Shown here: piece by piece, positions 23,728 to 34,134 of the stretch
How the letters are laid out: every line of letters begins with the position of its first letter
Position numbering within the stretch: the first letter of the stretch is position 1
NCBI RefSeq assembly: GCF_027023865.1
Contig: NZ_JALVUC010000003.1
Location: 66,327 to 130,326 of the forward strand
DNA from: Thermococcus sp.
GTDB taxonomy: Archaea > Methanobacteriota_B > Thermococci > Thermococcales > Thermococcaceae
DNA: 64,000 nt
Direction of reading: 5' to 3'
Position numbers and translations under genes: made by a program
The notes under the pieces: model-generated
What the model saw: the letters and a program-made list of their open reading frames with translations, nothing else
Told to the model about the DNA's origin: nothing
Database searches by the model: none

Positions 23728-25686
23728 ATGAGGTTCACGGTTCTCAGACTCAACCTGAGTGATGGAAGCGTCGAAAGCGGGGAGATCGAGGAGGAGGGTA
23801 TCTACGGGGTCATAGACTACGGCCTTGAGCTTCACGAAAAGCTCAAAACTCATGGTGTTGACCCATACGATCCCAAGAACATCGTCGTGATGGGTAGGGG
23901 CCCCTTCGCAGGCTCAATCCTCCCGGGAGCGCACAGGCTCATGTTCTTCTTCCGCTCGCCTCTCTACGGAACGCTCTTTCCATCGGCCATGGGTGGAGCC
24001 GCTTATGCCTTCAAGAACGTGGGAGTGGACTTTGTCACCTTTAAGGGAAAAGCTAAGAAGCCCGTTGTTGTTGTTCTCTACAACGACGGAGAGAACGTGA
24101 GGGTTGAGCTCCACGAGATAGAGCTGGAAAAGGTCACAGAGATATGGCGGAATTACAAGGGTGAGGAGGGTGTCTATGCCCTCACACAGTACATCATGGA
24201 TACCTTTGGAAACCGCTTTGATTTCGAATACAGGATAGCGGTCGTCGGACCTGCTTCACTGAACACCAACTACGGTGGGATCTTCTCCCAGACCCTGAGA
24301 AAGGGCAAGCGTGTTGAGGGAAGCGAGGACTGGGCGGCCCGCGGCGGCTCCGGAAGCGTTCTCCTGAGGGCTCACAACGTCGTTGGAATCCTCTTCGGTG
24401 GAAAGCCGAGGAAGAGGACATTCCCGGGGGAGGACATCTCATCGTTTAGAACTGTCAAAGGCATCGTCGAGGGGGTGCACAAGAAGCCTTATAACGACGC
24501 CATAGCGGAAAAGACCGTTAAGTACAAGTACAATCCCAAGCTGAAAACAGGCGGAACCTTTGGCGGCAACTACCCAGCAGAAGGCGACTTCGTTCCGATA
24601 CTCAACTGGAGCATGCCCTACATCGAAAAGGAGGAACGCATAAAGGTTCATGAGGCCATAATGAAGCACTATTGGGAGCCCTTCAACAAAGAGGCTATTG
24701 AACCAAAGAACTGGACGAACTGCGGCGAGCCGTGCCCTGTCGTCTGCAAGAAGTATGCCAACGGTCACCACATAGAGTACGAGCCGAGGGAGGCGAACGG
24801 CCCGCTCAGTGGCGTTATAACCCTTCGTGCAAGCGACATAAGCGTCCCAGCGGTGGATGCAATGGGTTTTGATGCGATAGAGTTCGGTGGAACTGCCGCC
24901 TGGGTTCTCGAGCTCGTCCACAGAGGCCTTCTCAAGCCGGAAGAAGTAGGACTGAGCGACAAACCTGACTTCACGAAGGAGGCTCTCCTCACGAGGCCAG
25001 TTGAAGCGAGCGAGAGGAACGCGAAGCTCGTTGCAGAATTAGCCCACCGCGTCTCCTTTGCCGAGAACGAGATAGCCAAGATAATCGGCCTCGGCAAGAG
25101 GAAGGCAAGCGTCATCCTCGATGAGAAGTTCAAGGACAGGCTCAAGTATGGGGAGAGCTTCAAGGACTACGCCGTTTTCACTCCGCTCGGTGAGGCTGGT
25201 GAAATAACTCCTACAATGTACTGGGCCATTGGCAACTACATACCGCTTCCAATACAGGGTCGCTACTGGACGTTCTATCAGTTCGGCGTCTTTCTTGAGC
25301 CTGAAGAGTTAGCTGGCAAAATAATAGCTAGTACCATCTGGGAGTTCTGGTATGATAACGTCGGCTGGTGTCGCTTCCACCGCAAGTGGATGAAGCCCGT
25401 TCTCAAAGCCCTCTTCATGGACGCTTACGGCGAGAACGTCGACATGGAAGAGCACTCCAAGAGACAGCTCAAGCGCATGATAGAGTTCGCGAGGAGAGCA
25501 GGCTACACGCCGGTCTTCTGGGACTCAATGAGGGTCATAGATCTCATCGCGAGAGGGAGCAAGGAGTTCGGAAACGAGCACTGGGCGGGGAAGTTCCAGC
25601 TGGACAAGGTCGGCACCGCCAAGGAATACCTAGAGAAGGTTCTGGATGCTTATAGCGAGGAGCTTGGAGTGGAGTGGAGGCTCTGA
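23728..25686 (+). CDS. gor: Glyceraldehyde-3-phosphate:ferredoxin oxidoreductase (GAPOR)
   Basis: Tungstopterin aldehyde oxidoreductase family, 652 residues. GAPOR oxidises glyceraldehyde 3-phosphate to 3-phosphoglycerate with reduction of ferredoxin in the modified Embden-Meyerhof pathway. The N-terminal domain shows GPFAGSILPGAHRLMFFFRS and then AARGGSGSVLLRAHNV, a pterin-binding segment. Cysteines in NCGEPCPVVCKK and a later Cys in NVGWCRFH could ligate the 4Fe-4S cluster. Length and the neighbouring fbp gene favour GAPOR over AOR or FOR. ATG 23728 follows GGTGGGATC. Placement of the TGM-like element suggests glycolytic control. Confidence 0.92.
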   Translation: MRFTVLRLNLSDGSVESGEIEEEGIYGVIDYGLELHEKLKTHGVDPYDPKNIVVMGRGPFAGSILPGAHRLMFFFRSPLYGTLFPSAMGGAAYAFKNVGVDFVTFKGKAKKPVVVVLYNDGENVRVELHEIELEKVTEIWRNYKGEEGVYALTQYIMDTFGNRFDFEYRIAVVGPASLNTNYGGIFSQTLRKGKRVEGSEDWAARGGSGSVLLRAHNVVGILFGGKPRKRTFPGEDISSFRTVKGIVEGVHKKPYNDAIAEKTVKYKYNPKLKTGGTFGGNYPAEGDFVPILNWSMPYIEKEERIKVHEAIMKHYWEPFNKEAIEPKNWTNCGEPCPVVCKKYANGHHIEYEPREANGPLSGVITLRASDISVPAVDAMGFDAIEFGGTAAWVLELVHRGLLKPEEVGLSDKPDFTKEALLTRPVEASERNAKLVAELAHRVSFAENEIAKIIGLGKRKASVILDEKFKDRLKYGESFKDYAVFTPLGEAGEITPTMYWAIGNYIPLPIQGRYWTFYQFGVFLEPEELAGKIIASTIWEFWYDNVGWCRFHRKWMKPVLKALFMDAYGENVDMEEHSKRQLKRMIEFARRAGYTPVFWDSMRVIDLIARGSKEFGNEHWAGKFQLDKVGTAKEYLEKVLDAYSEELGVEWRL

Positions 25687-25738
25687 CCGGTGTTTTATCC
25701 ATTCCTCTTCCTTACTAACGAAAAATTAATGAGAAGGG

Positions 25739-26455
25739 TTAAAACGGCTTCTCAAGCATATAGCCGGAACGTAGACTTCTGAGTGCAAAGAGCAAGAAAA
25801 TTCCTGTTAAGCCCGCTGAGACCAGCCAGGGTATGGAGCTTACACTCTGCAGTCCAATGGCCGAGCGGATGCAGGATAGTAGGTAGGTAACGGGATTCAG
25901 ATAGAGCGCCGGAAAGCTGGAGCGGTAGTAGGCCGGAGAGAACACTACAAGAAGCCAGGGCAGTATCCCGGTAACGGCCATCGCCTTGTAGGGGTTTCCA
26001 ATCTTCGCACCTATGGAGACGGCAAGTGTCCCCAGCTCACTAAAAGTGATCAAAAGGGCCAGGATCAGGAGAAAGATGTTTATCCTACCTGCTCCTTGGT
26101 AGTAAACAATAACTGCGAGACCGATAAGCACTTGGGGGAGAACCAGGAGAGAATATGTGAGGAACTGGGCGAAGACTACTGTCGATATCCTCGGGGGTAG
26201 CGTTGAATACAGCTCAAGAACGCTGGGTTCGAAGACGTTGCTGACCCTGCTCGTCAGTGTCCCAAGAAAAGAGCTTACCAGCGAAACAACGATAAAGCCA
26301 CTCACGAGGTACGAGATATCCTCAGGCGTTCTTGAGGTGGAGTCCATGATCATCATGAAGAGCAGGGCCAGCGGCATAAGTAGGAGATTGACGAAGAGAA
26401 ACGTTTTGTAGATCCTCATACCCCTTAGCTCCATTCCGATTAGAGGGCGAATCAT
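25739..26455 (-). CDS. ABC-2 type transporter permease
   Basis: 238 residues with six hydrophobic segments (for example LLMPLALLFMMIM, LTYSLLVLPQVLIGLAVIVY and LLVSAGLTGIFLLFAL-like stretches). The pattern is that of ABC-2 membrane subunits that export drugs, lipids or polysaccharide. Its start overlaps the stop of the ATPase gene by four bases (ATGA), so the two make one transporter. The substrate cannot be predicted. The stop lies 52 bases from the convergent gor gene. Confidence 0.8.
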   Translation of the reverse strand: MIRPLIGMELRGMRIYKTFLFVNLLLMPLALLFMMIMDSTSRTPEDISYLVSGFIVVSLVSSFLGTLTSRVSNVFEPSVLELYSTLPPRISTVVFAQFLTYSLLVLPQVLIGLAVIVYYQGAGRINIFLLILALLITFSELGTLAVSIGAKIGNPYKAMAVTGILPWLLVVFSPAYYRSSFPALYLNPVTYLLSCIRSAIGLQSVSSIPWLVSAGLTGIFLLFALRSLRSGYMLEKPF

Positions 26456-27360
26456 TCGCCATCCCTCCCTATGAGGTTTATCACAAGGTTCTCAAATGAG
26501 GGGGACTCGATTTCGAGGTAAGACACGCCTGCAGTCTTGAGGACCGTCTCTACAGTATCCAGGGCATCTTCAAGCGTCTCAAACGCCAGCTCATAGAGGT
26601 GTCCACGCTTTCTGTGCTCCTTTGGAAGGACGCTTGAGGGTATCTCCCTCTGCGGTATAAGACGAACTTCAGTGGGCATCTTAATCATTGAGACCATATC
26701 CGCTGGAGTGCCAGAGGCCACTATTTTCCCGTGGAGGAGAAGGTATACCCTGTCGCACAGGGCTTTTACCTCGTTCATGTCGTGGCTGGCGAGGAGGGTC
26801 CCTTCACGGTTGGAGTCCCTTATCACCTCCCACAGCCGGTGCTTTGTAACGATGTCTACCATGCTCGTTGGTTCGTCGAGCACGAGAACGGGAAGCTCCT
26901 GAACGAGGGCCATTGCCAACAGTAGGGACTTCTTCATGCCTCCCGACAGCTGATACCCGAAGAACTTTGCTGCTCCACTGAGGCCCACGAGGTTCAAAAC
27001 ATTAGATATTCGTTCTCTTATTTCATCTTCTGAAATGTTTTTGCCCCTCATCCTAAGGACGTATTCCAGCACCTCCTCAACCCTCAAAGAGGGAAAGCTG
27101 AGGGGATACTGGGGCACGTAGGCGAGGGTTTTCTTTATGATATCGGCGTTGTCTTCAATGTCTTCGCTCATTACTTTAATTGAGCCGCTTGTTGGCTTCA
27201 AAAGTCCCAAAAGCTGTCGTATTAGTGTAGTTTTTCCAGCGCCGTTGGGACCTATGATCCCAACGATTTCGTTCTTTCCAATGCGGATTGAGATTCCATC
27301 GTTGGCCTTTGTGCCGTCGGGATATATCTTAGTGAGGTTGTTGATTTCTATCACGTTCAT
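26452..27360 (-). CDS. ABC transporter ATP-binding protein
   Basis: 302 residues. Walker A is GPNGAGKTT (about 38-46), the signature is the slightly unusual YQLSGGMKKSLL, Walker B is LPVLVLDEPTSMVD, and the H-loop is LASHD. A C-terminal ~80-residue extension (VRLIPQREIP...EDALDTVETVLK) resembles the regulatory tail seen in CcmA/NatA-like exporters. GGAGGG precedes ATG 27360. It pairs with the permease downstream. The secreted protein gene 36 bases upstream on the same strand may belong to the same transcription unit. Confidence 0.88.
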   Translation of the reverse strand: MNVIEINNLTKIYPDGTKANDGISIRIGKNEIVGIIGPNGAGKTTLIRQLLGLLKPTSGSIKVMSEDIEDNADIIKKTLAYVPQYPLSFPSLRVEEVLEYVLRMRGKNISEDEIRERISNVLNLVGLSGAAKFFGYQLSGGMKKSLLLAMALVQELPVLVLDEPTSMVDIVTKHRLWEVIRDSNREGTLLASHDMNEVKALCDRVYLLLHGKIVASGTPADMVSMIKMPTEVRLIPQREIPSSVLPKEHRKRGHLYELAFETLEDALDTVETVLKTAGVSYLEIESPSFENLVINLIGRDGE

Positions 27361-27396
27361 TTTTAACCCTCCAGAAGTTCCCTGTATTCGGATACT

Positions 27397-28785
27397 TCAA
27401 TTGAATACCTCAACATAAAACCCTACTGGAACGTTGGTATCCACGTGATCTGACCCCCATAGCTCCCACCACGGTTTGTTGATGGGAATTGACATTTTGT
27501 ATGCTGATTTCTCTGCTGAGAATACCACATTGTTGATTGGACCGTCGTTCCTAATTTCACCCATTACCGCATATGTGGAGTAACCCTCAACACTGAAGCC
27601 CACGAGGAGTGCATCGAACCATGCCGGTAAGCTTTCCCTGGTGAGGTAGTTTATTAGCGCTCCCACTGGAACTCCTACCCCAAAGGAATAACCTTTTGTT
27701 CCAGTGTATATCCTGTTAAAGAAATCTGCAAGGTAAATGTCCCTGCCCTTGGAACCACTTAGAGTCACGTATTCAACCGGTATACCCTCAGTATAAAATT
27801 GCGGCCTCTCAAAGCTTACCCCCGATTTTATGTCCTTAACCGAACCGTGTTGCGATGAGGTATCGAAGTGATCGATCTTTGCGAAGTACCTCTCATTTCC
27901 GGTGAATATGCACGTTGGCTGGGAATGATAAGCACTTTTATAACAGTAGTACTCCTTTTGATGTATATAATGAACTGTGCCTCTTACCCAGATGTACCCC
28001 CACGTGTTGTCTGCCCCCATGTTCATTATGCTTCCACCACGATACCAATCTGTAAAAGACCTACCCAGAACCTTCAGTTTTATCGAACTCGGATCAAAAG
28101 ATGTTTTATCTGAGATCTTATCTCCAATGGCAACTACAATATCAGGCCCCATGTACGACCCGTGTTCTGCTCCGAGTTGAACTGTAGCGCTGATTTTAGT
28201 CTTTGAGGTTTTGTGAACTATCAATAGAGGTATTTTAACGTCGGTGAAATACCGTTCATCGACCGTTCTCCATTCGTACCAGTGCTCTGTTGGGCTCTCT
28301 GGTGTGATCTCTTTTGATAGAGTTTTTATCCTCTCATGAGGGATGGGTACTGCGGAAGCATCTTTGAAGTTTGGCGTGAGTTCTATGCTTTTCTCAAATC
28401 CCCATCCACTCAAGGCACTCAGGGGCTTATCAACCCCGTCAATCAAACTGTACACTTTACCATCCTTTTCTATCCACAGATCCACCCCTATGAAGGAAGT
28501 TTTTGAGCCAATAGTATCCGCACTATTTTTAATCTCCTGAAGTTCACCTTTAGACAGATAAATACTGTTTTTAAAGAAGAGATGACCACCGAGCGTGCCT
28601 CTCTTTATGACTACAATGCTTCCATTTTTGGTGAATGTCCATACGTCGTAGTACACTTTGGCTCCCCGTAAACCCTGTGGCGTGGAAACTTTTACATCAA
28701 TCTTGCCGATTGGTGTGGCACTGGCTGTTACAGCTAGGAAGATGGAAGCTATTAATAAGGCCCCTACAAGTAGCTTCCACCGCAT
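27397..28785 (-). CDS. Secreted protein of unknown function
   Basis: 462 residues with a clear signal peptide, MRWKLLVGALLIASIFLAV followed by TASATP, so it is exported. The rest is beta-rich and contains several aromatic-rich segments (EHWYEWRTVDERYF, DNTWGYIWVRG) and two cysteines in a short loop (YYCYKSAYHSQPTC) that may form a disulfide. No known family is recognised. ATG 28785 is chosen over 28812 because GGAGGTGAACTCT immediately precedes it. It is transcribed toward the ABC exporter genes, so it could be their substrate-associated partner; that is inference from position only. Confidence 0.7.
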   Translation of the reverse strand: MRWKLLVGALLIASIFLAVTASATPIGKIDVKVSTPQGLRGAKVYYDVWTFTKNGSIVVIKRGTLGGHLFFKNSIYLSKGELQEIKNSADTIGSKTSFIGVDLWIEKDGKVYSLIDGVDKPLSALSGWGFEKSIELTPNFKDASAVPIPHERIKTLSKEITPESPTEHWYEWRTVDERYFTDVKIPLLIVHKTSKTKISATVQLGAEHGSYMGPDIVVAIGDKISDKTSFDPSSIKLKVLGRSFTDWYRGGSIMNMGADNTWGYIWVRGTVHYIHQKEYYCYKSAYHSQPTCIFTGNERYFAKIDHFDTSSQHGSVKDIKSGVSFERPQFYTEGIPVEYVTLSGSKGRDIYLADFFNRIYTGTKGYSFGVGVPVGALINYLTRESLPAWFDALLVGFSVEGYSTYAVMGEIRNDGPINNVVFSAEKSAYKMSIPINKPWWELWGSDHVDTNVPVGFYVEVFN

Positions 28786-28948
28786 AGAGTTCACCTCCGG
28801 AAGTTTTTGCATTATATTTTGACCAACTTCATCTTATAAGTTTTTCCTTTTACTTTAAGTAAAAATTCTTCCTTTTTTTTTCGAGTATAAATTTATTCTA
28901 ACACAAATTTTAATCTTAGAACGAGTCAAAAGAAACTTAAGTAAAAGA

Positions 28949-28981
28949 GTTGCATGACCGTGCAACGGCCAAACTCTTATA
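28949..28981 (+). promoter_or_regulatory. Perfect inverted repeat next to the TATA box of the FAD oxidoreductase
   Basis: GTTGCA-TGACCG-TGCAAC (28949-28966) is a perfect six-base inverted repeat ending seven bases before ACTCTTATAG (28972-28981), the likely TATA box for the gene at 29015. Its size and position suit a dimeric regulator. The rest of the 230-base divergent region is very AT-rich and carries the minus-strand TATA box (CTTATAAG, about 28834) for the secreted protein. Confidence 0.4.
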
Positions 28982-29014
28982 GTCCCCTGTCACCTCATCT
29001 CTTCAGGTGATAGA

Positions 29015-30277
29015 ATGAGGGCAGTGGTGATAGGCTCTGGAATCGGTGGGCTCTTGATGTCATCGTTCCTTGCAAAGAGGGGCTATGAAGTTACCGTCCT
29101 TGAGAAGGCTCCCTACGTTGGCGGCCGCTTCACGAATTTAGATTACAGGGGCTTCGGCCTCTCTACAGGGGCGTTCCACATGCTCCCCCACGGCGAAGAC
29201 GGTCCTCTGGCATACCTCCTTAACCTCCTCGGTGCAAACGTCAAGATAGTTAACTCAAAGCCAAAGGGCAGGATATTCTACGGGGGAAAGACCTTTCACT
29301 ACCGCGACGGCTGGAAATACCTCGGCTGGATGGAGAGAGTTAAGGCAATGAAACTTCTGGTAGACATAAAAAGGAACAGACCCCCCACGGGCGAAGAAGC
29401 CGAGATGAGCGGGAGGGAGTGGATAGGGGAGAAAATTGGCGACAATGAGTTCGTTGACCTCTTCATTAAAAGCTTCCTCGGCTGGGCGGACAGCGTTCTG
29501 GATGTTCCAGCCGGGGAGCTGGCGAAGGAAATAAAGGCGGTGCTGAGATGGGGCGGGCCGGGGCTGATAAAAGGTGGCTGTAAGGTCATAACCGGCGAGC
29601 TGGTGAGGATAACTGAGGAAAGCGGCGGAAGAGTCCTAACGAGGAAGAGGGTCGTTGGGATTGATCCCGAGGAAAAGAAGGTCATCACCGCCGATGGCGA
29701 AGAGTTCGCCTACGACGTACTGATCTCCAACGCTGGAATAAAGGAGACCGTTGAACTCATCGGTAGAGACAACTTCGACCGTGATTATCTCAAGCGTGTA
29801 GATGCCCTCAAACCGAGCGAAGGCATCAAATACAACGTTGCCCTGAAGGGAGAACCGAGGATAGGTAATACCGTCGTCTTCACCCTTGACACTGGGAGGA
29901 TAAATGGCTACAATGAACCCTCATCGCTCAGCCCTGAGCTGGCTAAAGAGGGTTATACACTGATTATGCTCCATCACGCTCTTCAGTCAAGGAACGTCAA
30001 GGCCGAGCAGGAGAAGGGGATCGAGGATATCTATAAAATCTTTCCGAACCTTGATAAAGAGGGTGAAATCCTCCTCGTCCAGACCTACCTTGACGGGAAC
30101 CCCGTCAACAGGGTCGCCAGCGGGCAGACGGTTGAGAACTTCCCGATTCGGGATGTCTACATCGTTGGCGACGCCTACAAGCTTCCCGGCGGGATAGAGG
30201 TTGAAGGCATCGCGCTGGGTGTGATGAGAACCATTGAGAGGCTTGGTATGGGCAGCTTCTCGGAGTGGTACCTTTGA
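29015..30277 (+). CDS. FAD-dependent oxidoreductase, phytoene desaturase-like
   Basis: 420 residues. The Rossmann motif [20 protein letters not shown] is followed by [11 protein letters not shown], and the C-terminal FAD motif is [20 protein letters not shown], the layout of COG1233 phytoene dehydrogenase and related amine-oxidase-like enzymes. It could act on an isoprenoid chain (for example saturation or desaturation of lipids), but the substrate is not readable. GGTGATAG precedes ATG 29015. It stands alone, with a candidate operator upstream. Confidence 0.8.
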   Translation: MRAVVIGSGIGGLLMSSFLAKRGYEVTVLEKAPYVGGRFTNLDYRGFGLSTGAFHMLPHGEDGPLAYLLNLLGANVKIVNSKPKGRIFYGGKTFHYRDGWKYLGWMERVKAMKLLVDIKRNRPPTGEEAEMSGREWIGEKIGDNEFVDLFIKSFLGWADSVLDVPAGELAKEIKAVLRWGGPGLIKGGCKVITGELVRITEESGGRVLTRKRVVGIDPEEKKVITADGEEFAYDVLISNAGIKETVELIGRDNFDRDYLKRVDALKPSEGIKYNVALKGEPRIGNTVVFTLDTGRINGYNEPSSLSPELAKEGYTLIMLHHALQSRNVKAEQEKGIEDIYKIFPNLDKEGEILLVQTYLDGNPVNRVASGQTVENFPIRDVYIVGDAYKLPGGIEVEGIALGVMRTIERLGMGSFSEWYL

Positions 30278-30413
30278 ATCTCCCGCTTCTATTTGCCTTT
30301 ACCTTTGTCAACTTATCCCCGCACCAGTCGAACCTTTTTCCAGTGAACAGTCTTGGCACCTAACGAACGTTTTTATGCTCGCAAACGTACTTATCCTTCC
30401 CGGAGGTGAGAGA

Positions 30414-31355
30414 ATGAAGAGGGTAGTCATAGCCCTAGGGGGCAACGCCATTCTCCAGAGGGGCCAAAGAGGTACTTACGAGGAGCAAAGGGAAAACGTC
30501 ATGGAAACTGCCGGACAGATAGTCGATATGATTGAGAGGGGTTACGAGGTCGTCATCACCCACGGAAACGGCCCGCAGGTCGGTGCTCTCCTCCTTCACA
30601 TGGACGCCGGCCAGCAGCTCTACGACATTCCCGCCCAGCCGATGGACGTTGCCGGAGCCATGACGCAGGGGCAGATAGGTTACATGATTCAGCAAGCCCT
30701 GATCAACGAGCTGAGGAAGCGTGGGATCGAGAGGCCCGTTGCAACGATAGTCACCCAGACAGTTGTTGATAAGGACGACCCCGCCTTTCAGCACCCAAGC
30801 AAGCCGGTTGGCCCGTTCTACGACGAGGAAACGGCAAAGAAGCTCGCGGAGGAGAAGGGTTGGACTGTTGTGGAGGATGCTGGAAGGGGCTGGAGGCGCG
30901 TCGTACCGAGTCCAGACCCAAGGTGTCACGTTGAAGCGCCAGTCCTAGTCAACCTCGTTGAGAAGGGTTTCATCGTCATAGCGAGTGGCGGTGGCGGCGT
31001 TCCAGTAATCGAGGAAGATGGTCAGCTCAAGGGCGTCGAAGCCGTCATAGACAAGGATCTCGCCGGTGAGAGGCTGGCGGAGGAGGTCAAAGCGGACATC
31101 TTCATGATCCTCACAGACGTCAATGGTGCCGCGGTGAACTACGGCAAGGAAAACGAGCGCTGGCTCGAAAGGGTTACGGTGAATGAACTGAAACGCTATT
31201 ACGATGAGGGCCACTTCAAGAGGGGTAGCATGGGGCCCAAGGTTCTCGCCGCGATGCGCTTCGTTGAGTGGGGTGGGGAGCGGGCGGTTATAGCGGTCCT
31301 TGACAGGGCAGTTGAAGCCCTCGAAGGGAAAACAGGCACGCAGGTCGTTGGATGA
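30414..31355 (+). CDS. arcC: Carbamate kinase
   Basis: Amino acid kinase family, 313 residues, usual length for carbamate kinase. It opens [17 protein letters not shown], has [17 protein letters not shown], the substrate loop [19 protein letters not shown], and ends with a [16 protein letters not shown] motif. In Thermococcales this enzyme exchanges phosphate between ATP and carbamate/carbamoyl phosphate, feeding pyrimidine or arginine synthesis, or making ATP. ATG 30414 follows GGAGGTGAGAGA; the longer open frame to 30234 covers the promoter. TATA-like TTTTTATGC lies near 30369. Confidence 0.95.
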   Translation: MKRVVIALGGNAILQRGQRGTYEEQRENVMETAGQIVDMIERGYEVVITHGNGPQVGALLLHMDAGQQLYDIPAQPMDVAGAMTQGQIGYMIQQALINELRKRGIERPVATIVTQTVVDKDDPAFQHPSKPVGPFYDEETAKKLAEEKGWTVVEDAGRGWRRVVPSPDPRCHVEAPVLVNLVEKGFIVIASGGGGVPVIEEDGQLKGVEAVIDKDLAGERLAEEVKADIFMILTDVNGAAVNYGKENERWLERVTVNELKRYYDEGHFKRGSMGPKVLAAMRFVEWGGERAVIAVLDRAVEALEGKTGTQVVG

Positions 31356-31484
31356 GTGGTTGCGTTTCTTCTTTTCATCCCGTTGGTGGTCACCCGGCCA
31401 AAAAGTTTTTATTTACTGTTCCCTTTCTGGGTTCAGAATGTTTGAGCAGGACAGCTGTTCTAAAAAGGGAGAGGGGTAAGAGCG

Positions 31485-32387
31485 ATGCAGACGAAAGTTG
31501 ACCCAGCGGAAATTAAGAGGATCAAGAGGGAGATGGAGGCCCTTGAAAAGGAGAGAAACGAGATAAGGGCCAAACTTGACGAGCTTGAAAAGGAGCTCCA
31601 GGGATGGATTCAGAAGAGGGACGAGAAGAACAAGGAGGTTCAGCAACTCCGCCAGAAAGGCAGGGAATACAAGGCTAAGCGTGATGAGATCAACAAGCAG
31701 ATACAGGAGCTTAAAAAGAACCGAGAGGAGATAAACGCGAAGCTCGATCTCCTCTATCAGGAGATACTGGAGTACCGGACGAAGAGGGACGAGTACAACC
31801 AGCTCCGCAGGCTCAAAATGCCACCTGAGAAGATCCAGGAGAAGATAGAGAAACTTGAGTGGGAATTGCAAACCAACCCGAACATCACTCCCGACAGGGA
31901 GAAGCAGATAGTAGACCAGATACAGGTTCTTGCAACGGAGCTTGAGATAATCCAGCAGGCCGACCGCTTCCACAAGAAGCTCGTTGAGAGCAGGAAGAAG
32001 GTCGACCAGCTCAAGAAGGCTAGGAGGAATATCAGCCTCGAGATACAGAAGCTGGCAAACCAGAGCCAGCAGTTCCACGAGCAGATGATAGGGGCATTCA
32101 ACAAGGCCGACGAGGTCAAGAAAGAGGCCGACGAATACCACGCCAAGGTTGTCGAGCTTCGCGACAAGATGAGGGATGTTAGGAAGGAACTCCGTGCTCT
32201 TGAGAAGAAGATACGCGAGTACGACGAGAAACACAAGGAGCTTATAGCCTATCGCCTCGTCGCTAGGATGCATGCAAGGAAGGATGTCAGCTTTGAGAAG
32301 GCCGTTGAGGCCCTTGAGAAGTTCAAGAAGGGCGAGAAGCTCACTCTCGACGAGCTGCTGCTCCTCCAGAGGTACAACCTAGTTTGA
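31485..32387 (+). CDS. Archaeal coiled-coil protein (COG1340-like)
   Basis: 300 residues, almost entirely charged heptad repeat from about residue 7 to 240 (for example EALEKERNEIRAKLDELEKE), with a short globular end (LVARMHARKDVSFEKAVEAL...LTLDELLLLQRYNLV). Proteins of this type are conserved in Euryarchaeota next to translation or tRNA-modification genes, with no proven function. It ends nine bases before arcS and should be co-transcribed with it. GAGGGGTAAG lies upstream of ATG 31485. Confidence 0.75.
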   Translation: MQTKVDPAEIKRIKREMEALEKERNEIRAKLDELEKELQGWIQKRDEKNKEVQQLRQKGREYKAKRDEINKQIQELKKNREEINAKLDLLYQEILEYRTKRDEYNQLRRLKMPPEKIQEKIEKLEWELQTNPNITPDREKQIVDQIQVLATELEIIQQADRFHKKLVESRKKVDQLKKARRNISLEIQKLANQSQQFHEQMIGAFNKADEVKKEADEYHAKVVELRDKMRDVRKELRALEKKIREYDEKHKELIAYRLVARMHARKDVSFEKAVEALEKFKKGEKLTLDELLLLQRYNLV

Positions 32388-32396
32388 GGCCTGACT

Positions 32397-34103
32397 ATGG
32401 AGGTCCTTAGGCACGAGGGGCCTGGAAGGCTGGGCCTGGTTAAGTTGGGGGAGCGCTCCTTTGAAACTCCCGCCTTAGTTGGGATAGACTTCACCCTCTC
32501 CCCGTTCAACTCCTTCTTCCACCCGGACGGGCCGGGTAGCTATGACTTCAACCTCGCCCCTTCCATCCCCCTTGGTTTCTACACGCCGGGCGAGGTTATT
32601 GAGAAGGCCCTCGGAAGGCTCTGGAGCGTGGACTACGGGGGCTTCAACGCCTTCTACTTCCCGGCTTTGAGGAGAACCGAGTACCTGGGGGAGTTCTTCA
32701 AGATAATGGAACGATACAGCTTCGAGGCCATCTACCTTGGAAACTCCAAAACCCTCGCCAAGGAGTACCGCTACTTCGTGAGAATTCTAAGGGAACTGCG
32801 CGAGAGGTTCCCGAACGTCATGATAATAGCCGATCTGGAACCTTTCTTCTACCCCCTCTCTGTCTATCTCGGGATAGATGCATTCGACACCCGCTCGCTC
32901 AGGCTCTACGACTTCGAGGGCAAAGGATTCACCGGGTTCAGCCCGTTCATCTGGAGTGATACTCCGAATTCCTTCGACTTCGCCAGGGAGACCATTACTG
33001 AAGTGCGGAAGGCCCTAGAAAGCGGGAAGCTCCGCTACCTGGTGGAGAACTACTTCCCGACCCAGTACCACGCAGGAACTTTGAGAATAGCTGACCTGGA
33101 GCACGGGGATTACCTCGAAAAGTACACTCCAATTCAGAAAGAGACCCTCTACTTCATAAGTGACGCCTCGATAAGGAGGCCGGAAGTGAGGAGGTGGCAC
33201 GAGCGCGTTGAAGAGCGTTTTACCCCACCGAAGAACACCGAGCTTGTACTCCTCTTTCCCTGCTCTGCCAAAAAACCCTACTCATTCTCCCGCTCACACA
33301 TCCTCTACAGGAAGGCGGTTAAAGACGCCCTCGGCTCTGGAATTTTCAGGGTTCACGAGTTGATCTTAACTTCCCCGTTCGGCGTCGTCCCGCGCGAGTG
33401 GGAGTGGCTGGCCAAGTACGACATAGTCGTTACCGGCCACTGGAGCGAGGAGGAGATAAAGCCGGCGGCAGAGCTTCTGGCCAAGATCCTTGAGAAGTAC
33501 CCTAAGGATGTCCCGGTTATAGCTCACCTCGACGAAGCATACGTCGAAATCGCGAGGCTCGCCTCCAAAATGACCGGAAAGGAGATAATCTTCACGGAAG
33601 TGAAGAACGGCACGACGAGTAACGAAAGTTTGAAATCCCTCGCCGAGACGCTGAAGGAGTTTGAGATTGAAGGAACCAAGGAAGACAGAACCTATCGCTA
33701 CTTTGAGAACATAAGGAAGGTCTTCGACTTTCACTTTGGCTCTGGAGCAGGAGAGGCCGTTCTCCCTGAGACAGGAAAGGTCAAAGGCTCAAAGATGCTC
33801 CGCCTCTTCGTTGGTAACCAGCAGACCGGGACCTTCAAGGACGGCGTTATAAGTGTCACACCCTTTGGAATGGGGCGCATCTACGATAGGCTCAAGGCCT
33901 ACTGGGTGAAAGTTGACTTCGATCTCAGGGGAGACGTCTTCGCGGTTGGCGTTGATGAGGCGGACGAGAGGATAAGGCCCAACGACATCGTTGGCATAGT
34001 TCGCGATGGTACCGTTGTGGCCGTTGGGAAGGCCGTTCTATCTGGAGAGGAGATGGTTCGCTCTAAAAAGGGCGTCGCTGTCAAGGTAAGGAAGAGAGCG
34101 TAA
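32397..34103 (+). CDS. arcS: Archaeosine synthase
   Basis: ArcS converts preQ0 at position 15 of tRNA (placed there by TgtA) toward archaeosine. The 568-residue protein has the TGT-like N-terminal domain and the diagnostic motif LFPCSAKKPYSFSRSH (about residues 286-301). A C-terminal PUA domain begins near SKMLRLFVGNQQTG and contains VGVDEADERIRPNDIVGIV. Length is normal. In some Thermococcales a radical-SAM partner (RaSEA) completes the reaction; it is not seen here. It follows the coiled-coil gene by nine bases. Confidence 0.92.
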   Translation: MEVLRHEGPGRLGLVKLGERSFETPALVGIDFTLSPFNSFFHPDGPGSYDFNLAPSIPLGFYTPGEVIEKALGRLWSVDYGGFNAFYFPALRRTEYLGEFFKIMERYSFEAIYLGNSKTLAKEYRYFVRILRELRERFPNVMIIADLEPFFYPLSVYLGIDAFDTRSLRLYDFEGKGFTGFSPFIWSDTPNSFDFARETITEVRKALESGKLRYLVENYFPTQYHAGTLRIADLEHGDYLEKYTPIQKETLYFISDASIRRPEVRRWHERVEERFTPPKNTELVLLFPCSAKKPYSFSRSHILYRKAVKDALGSGIFRVHELILTSPFGVVPREWEWLAKYDIVVTGHWSEEEIKPAAELLAKILEKYPKDVPVIAHLDEAYVEIARLASKMTGKEIIFTEVKNGTTSNESLKSLAETLKEFEIEGTKEDRTYRYFENIRKVFDFHFGSGAGEAVLPETGKVKGSKMLRLFVGNQQTGTFKDGVISVTPFGMGRIYDRLKAYWVKVDFDLRGDVFAVGVDEADERIRPNDIVGIVRDGTVVAVGKAVLSGEEMVRSKKGVAVKVRKRA

Positions 34104-34134
34104 CGCCTAAAAACCTCTCTTCCCTCCTCCCACC

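Noticed and set aside
22810-23853. 347-residue minus-strand frame over fbp and the gor promoter
   Set aside because: Shadow of fbp; it crosses a promoter with TATA box and operator and shows no protein motif.
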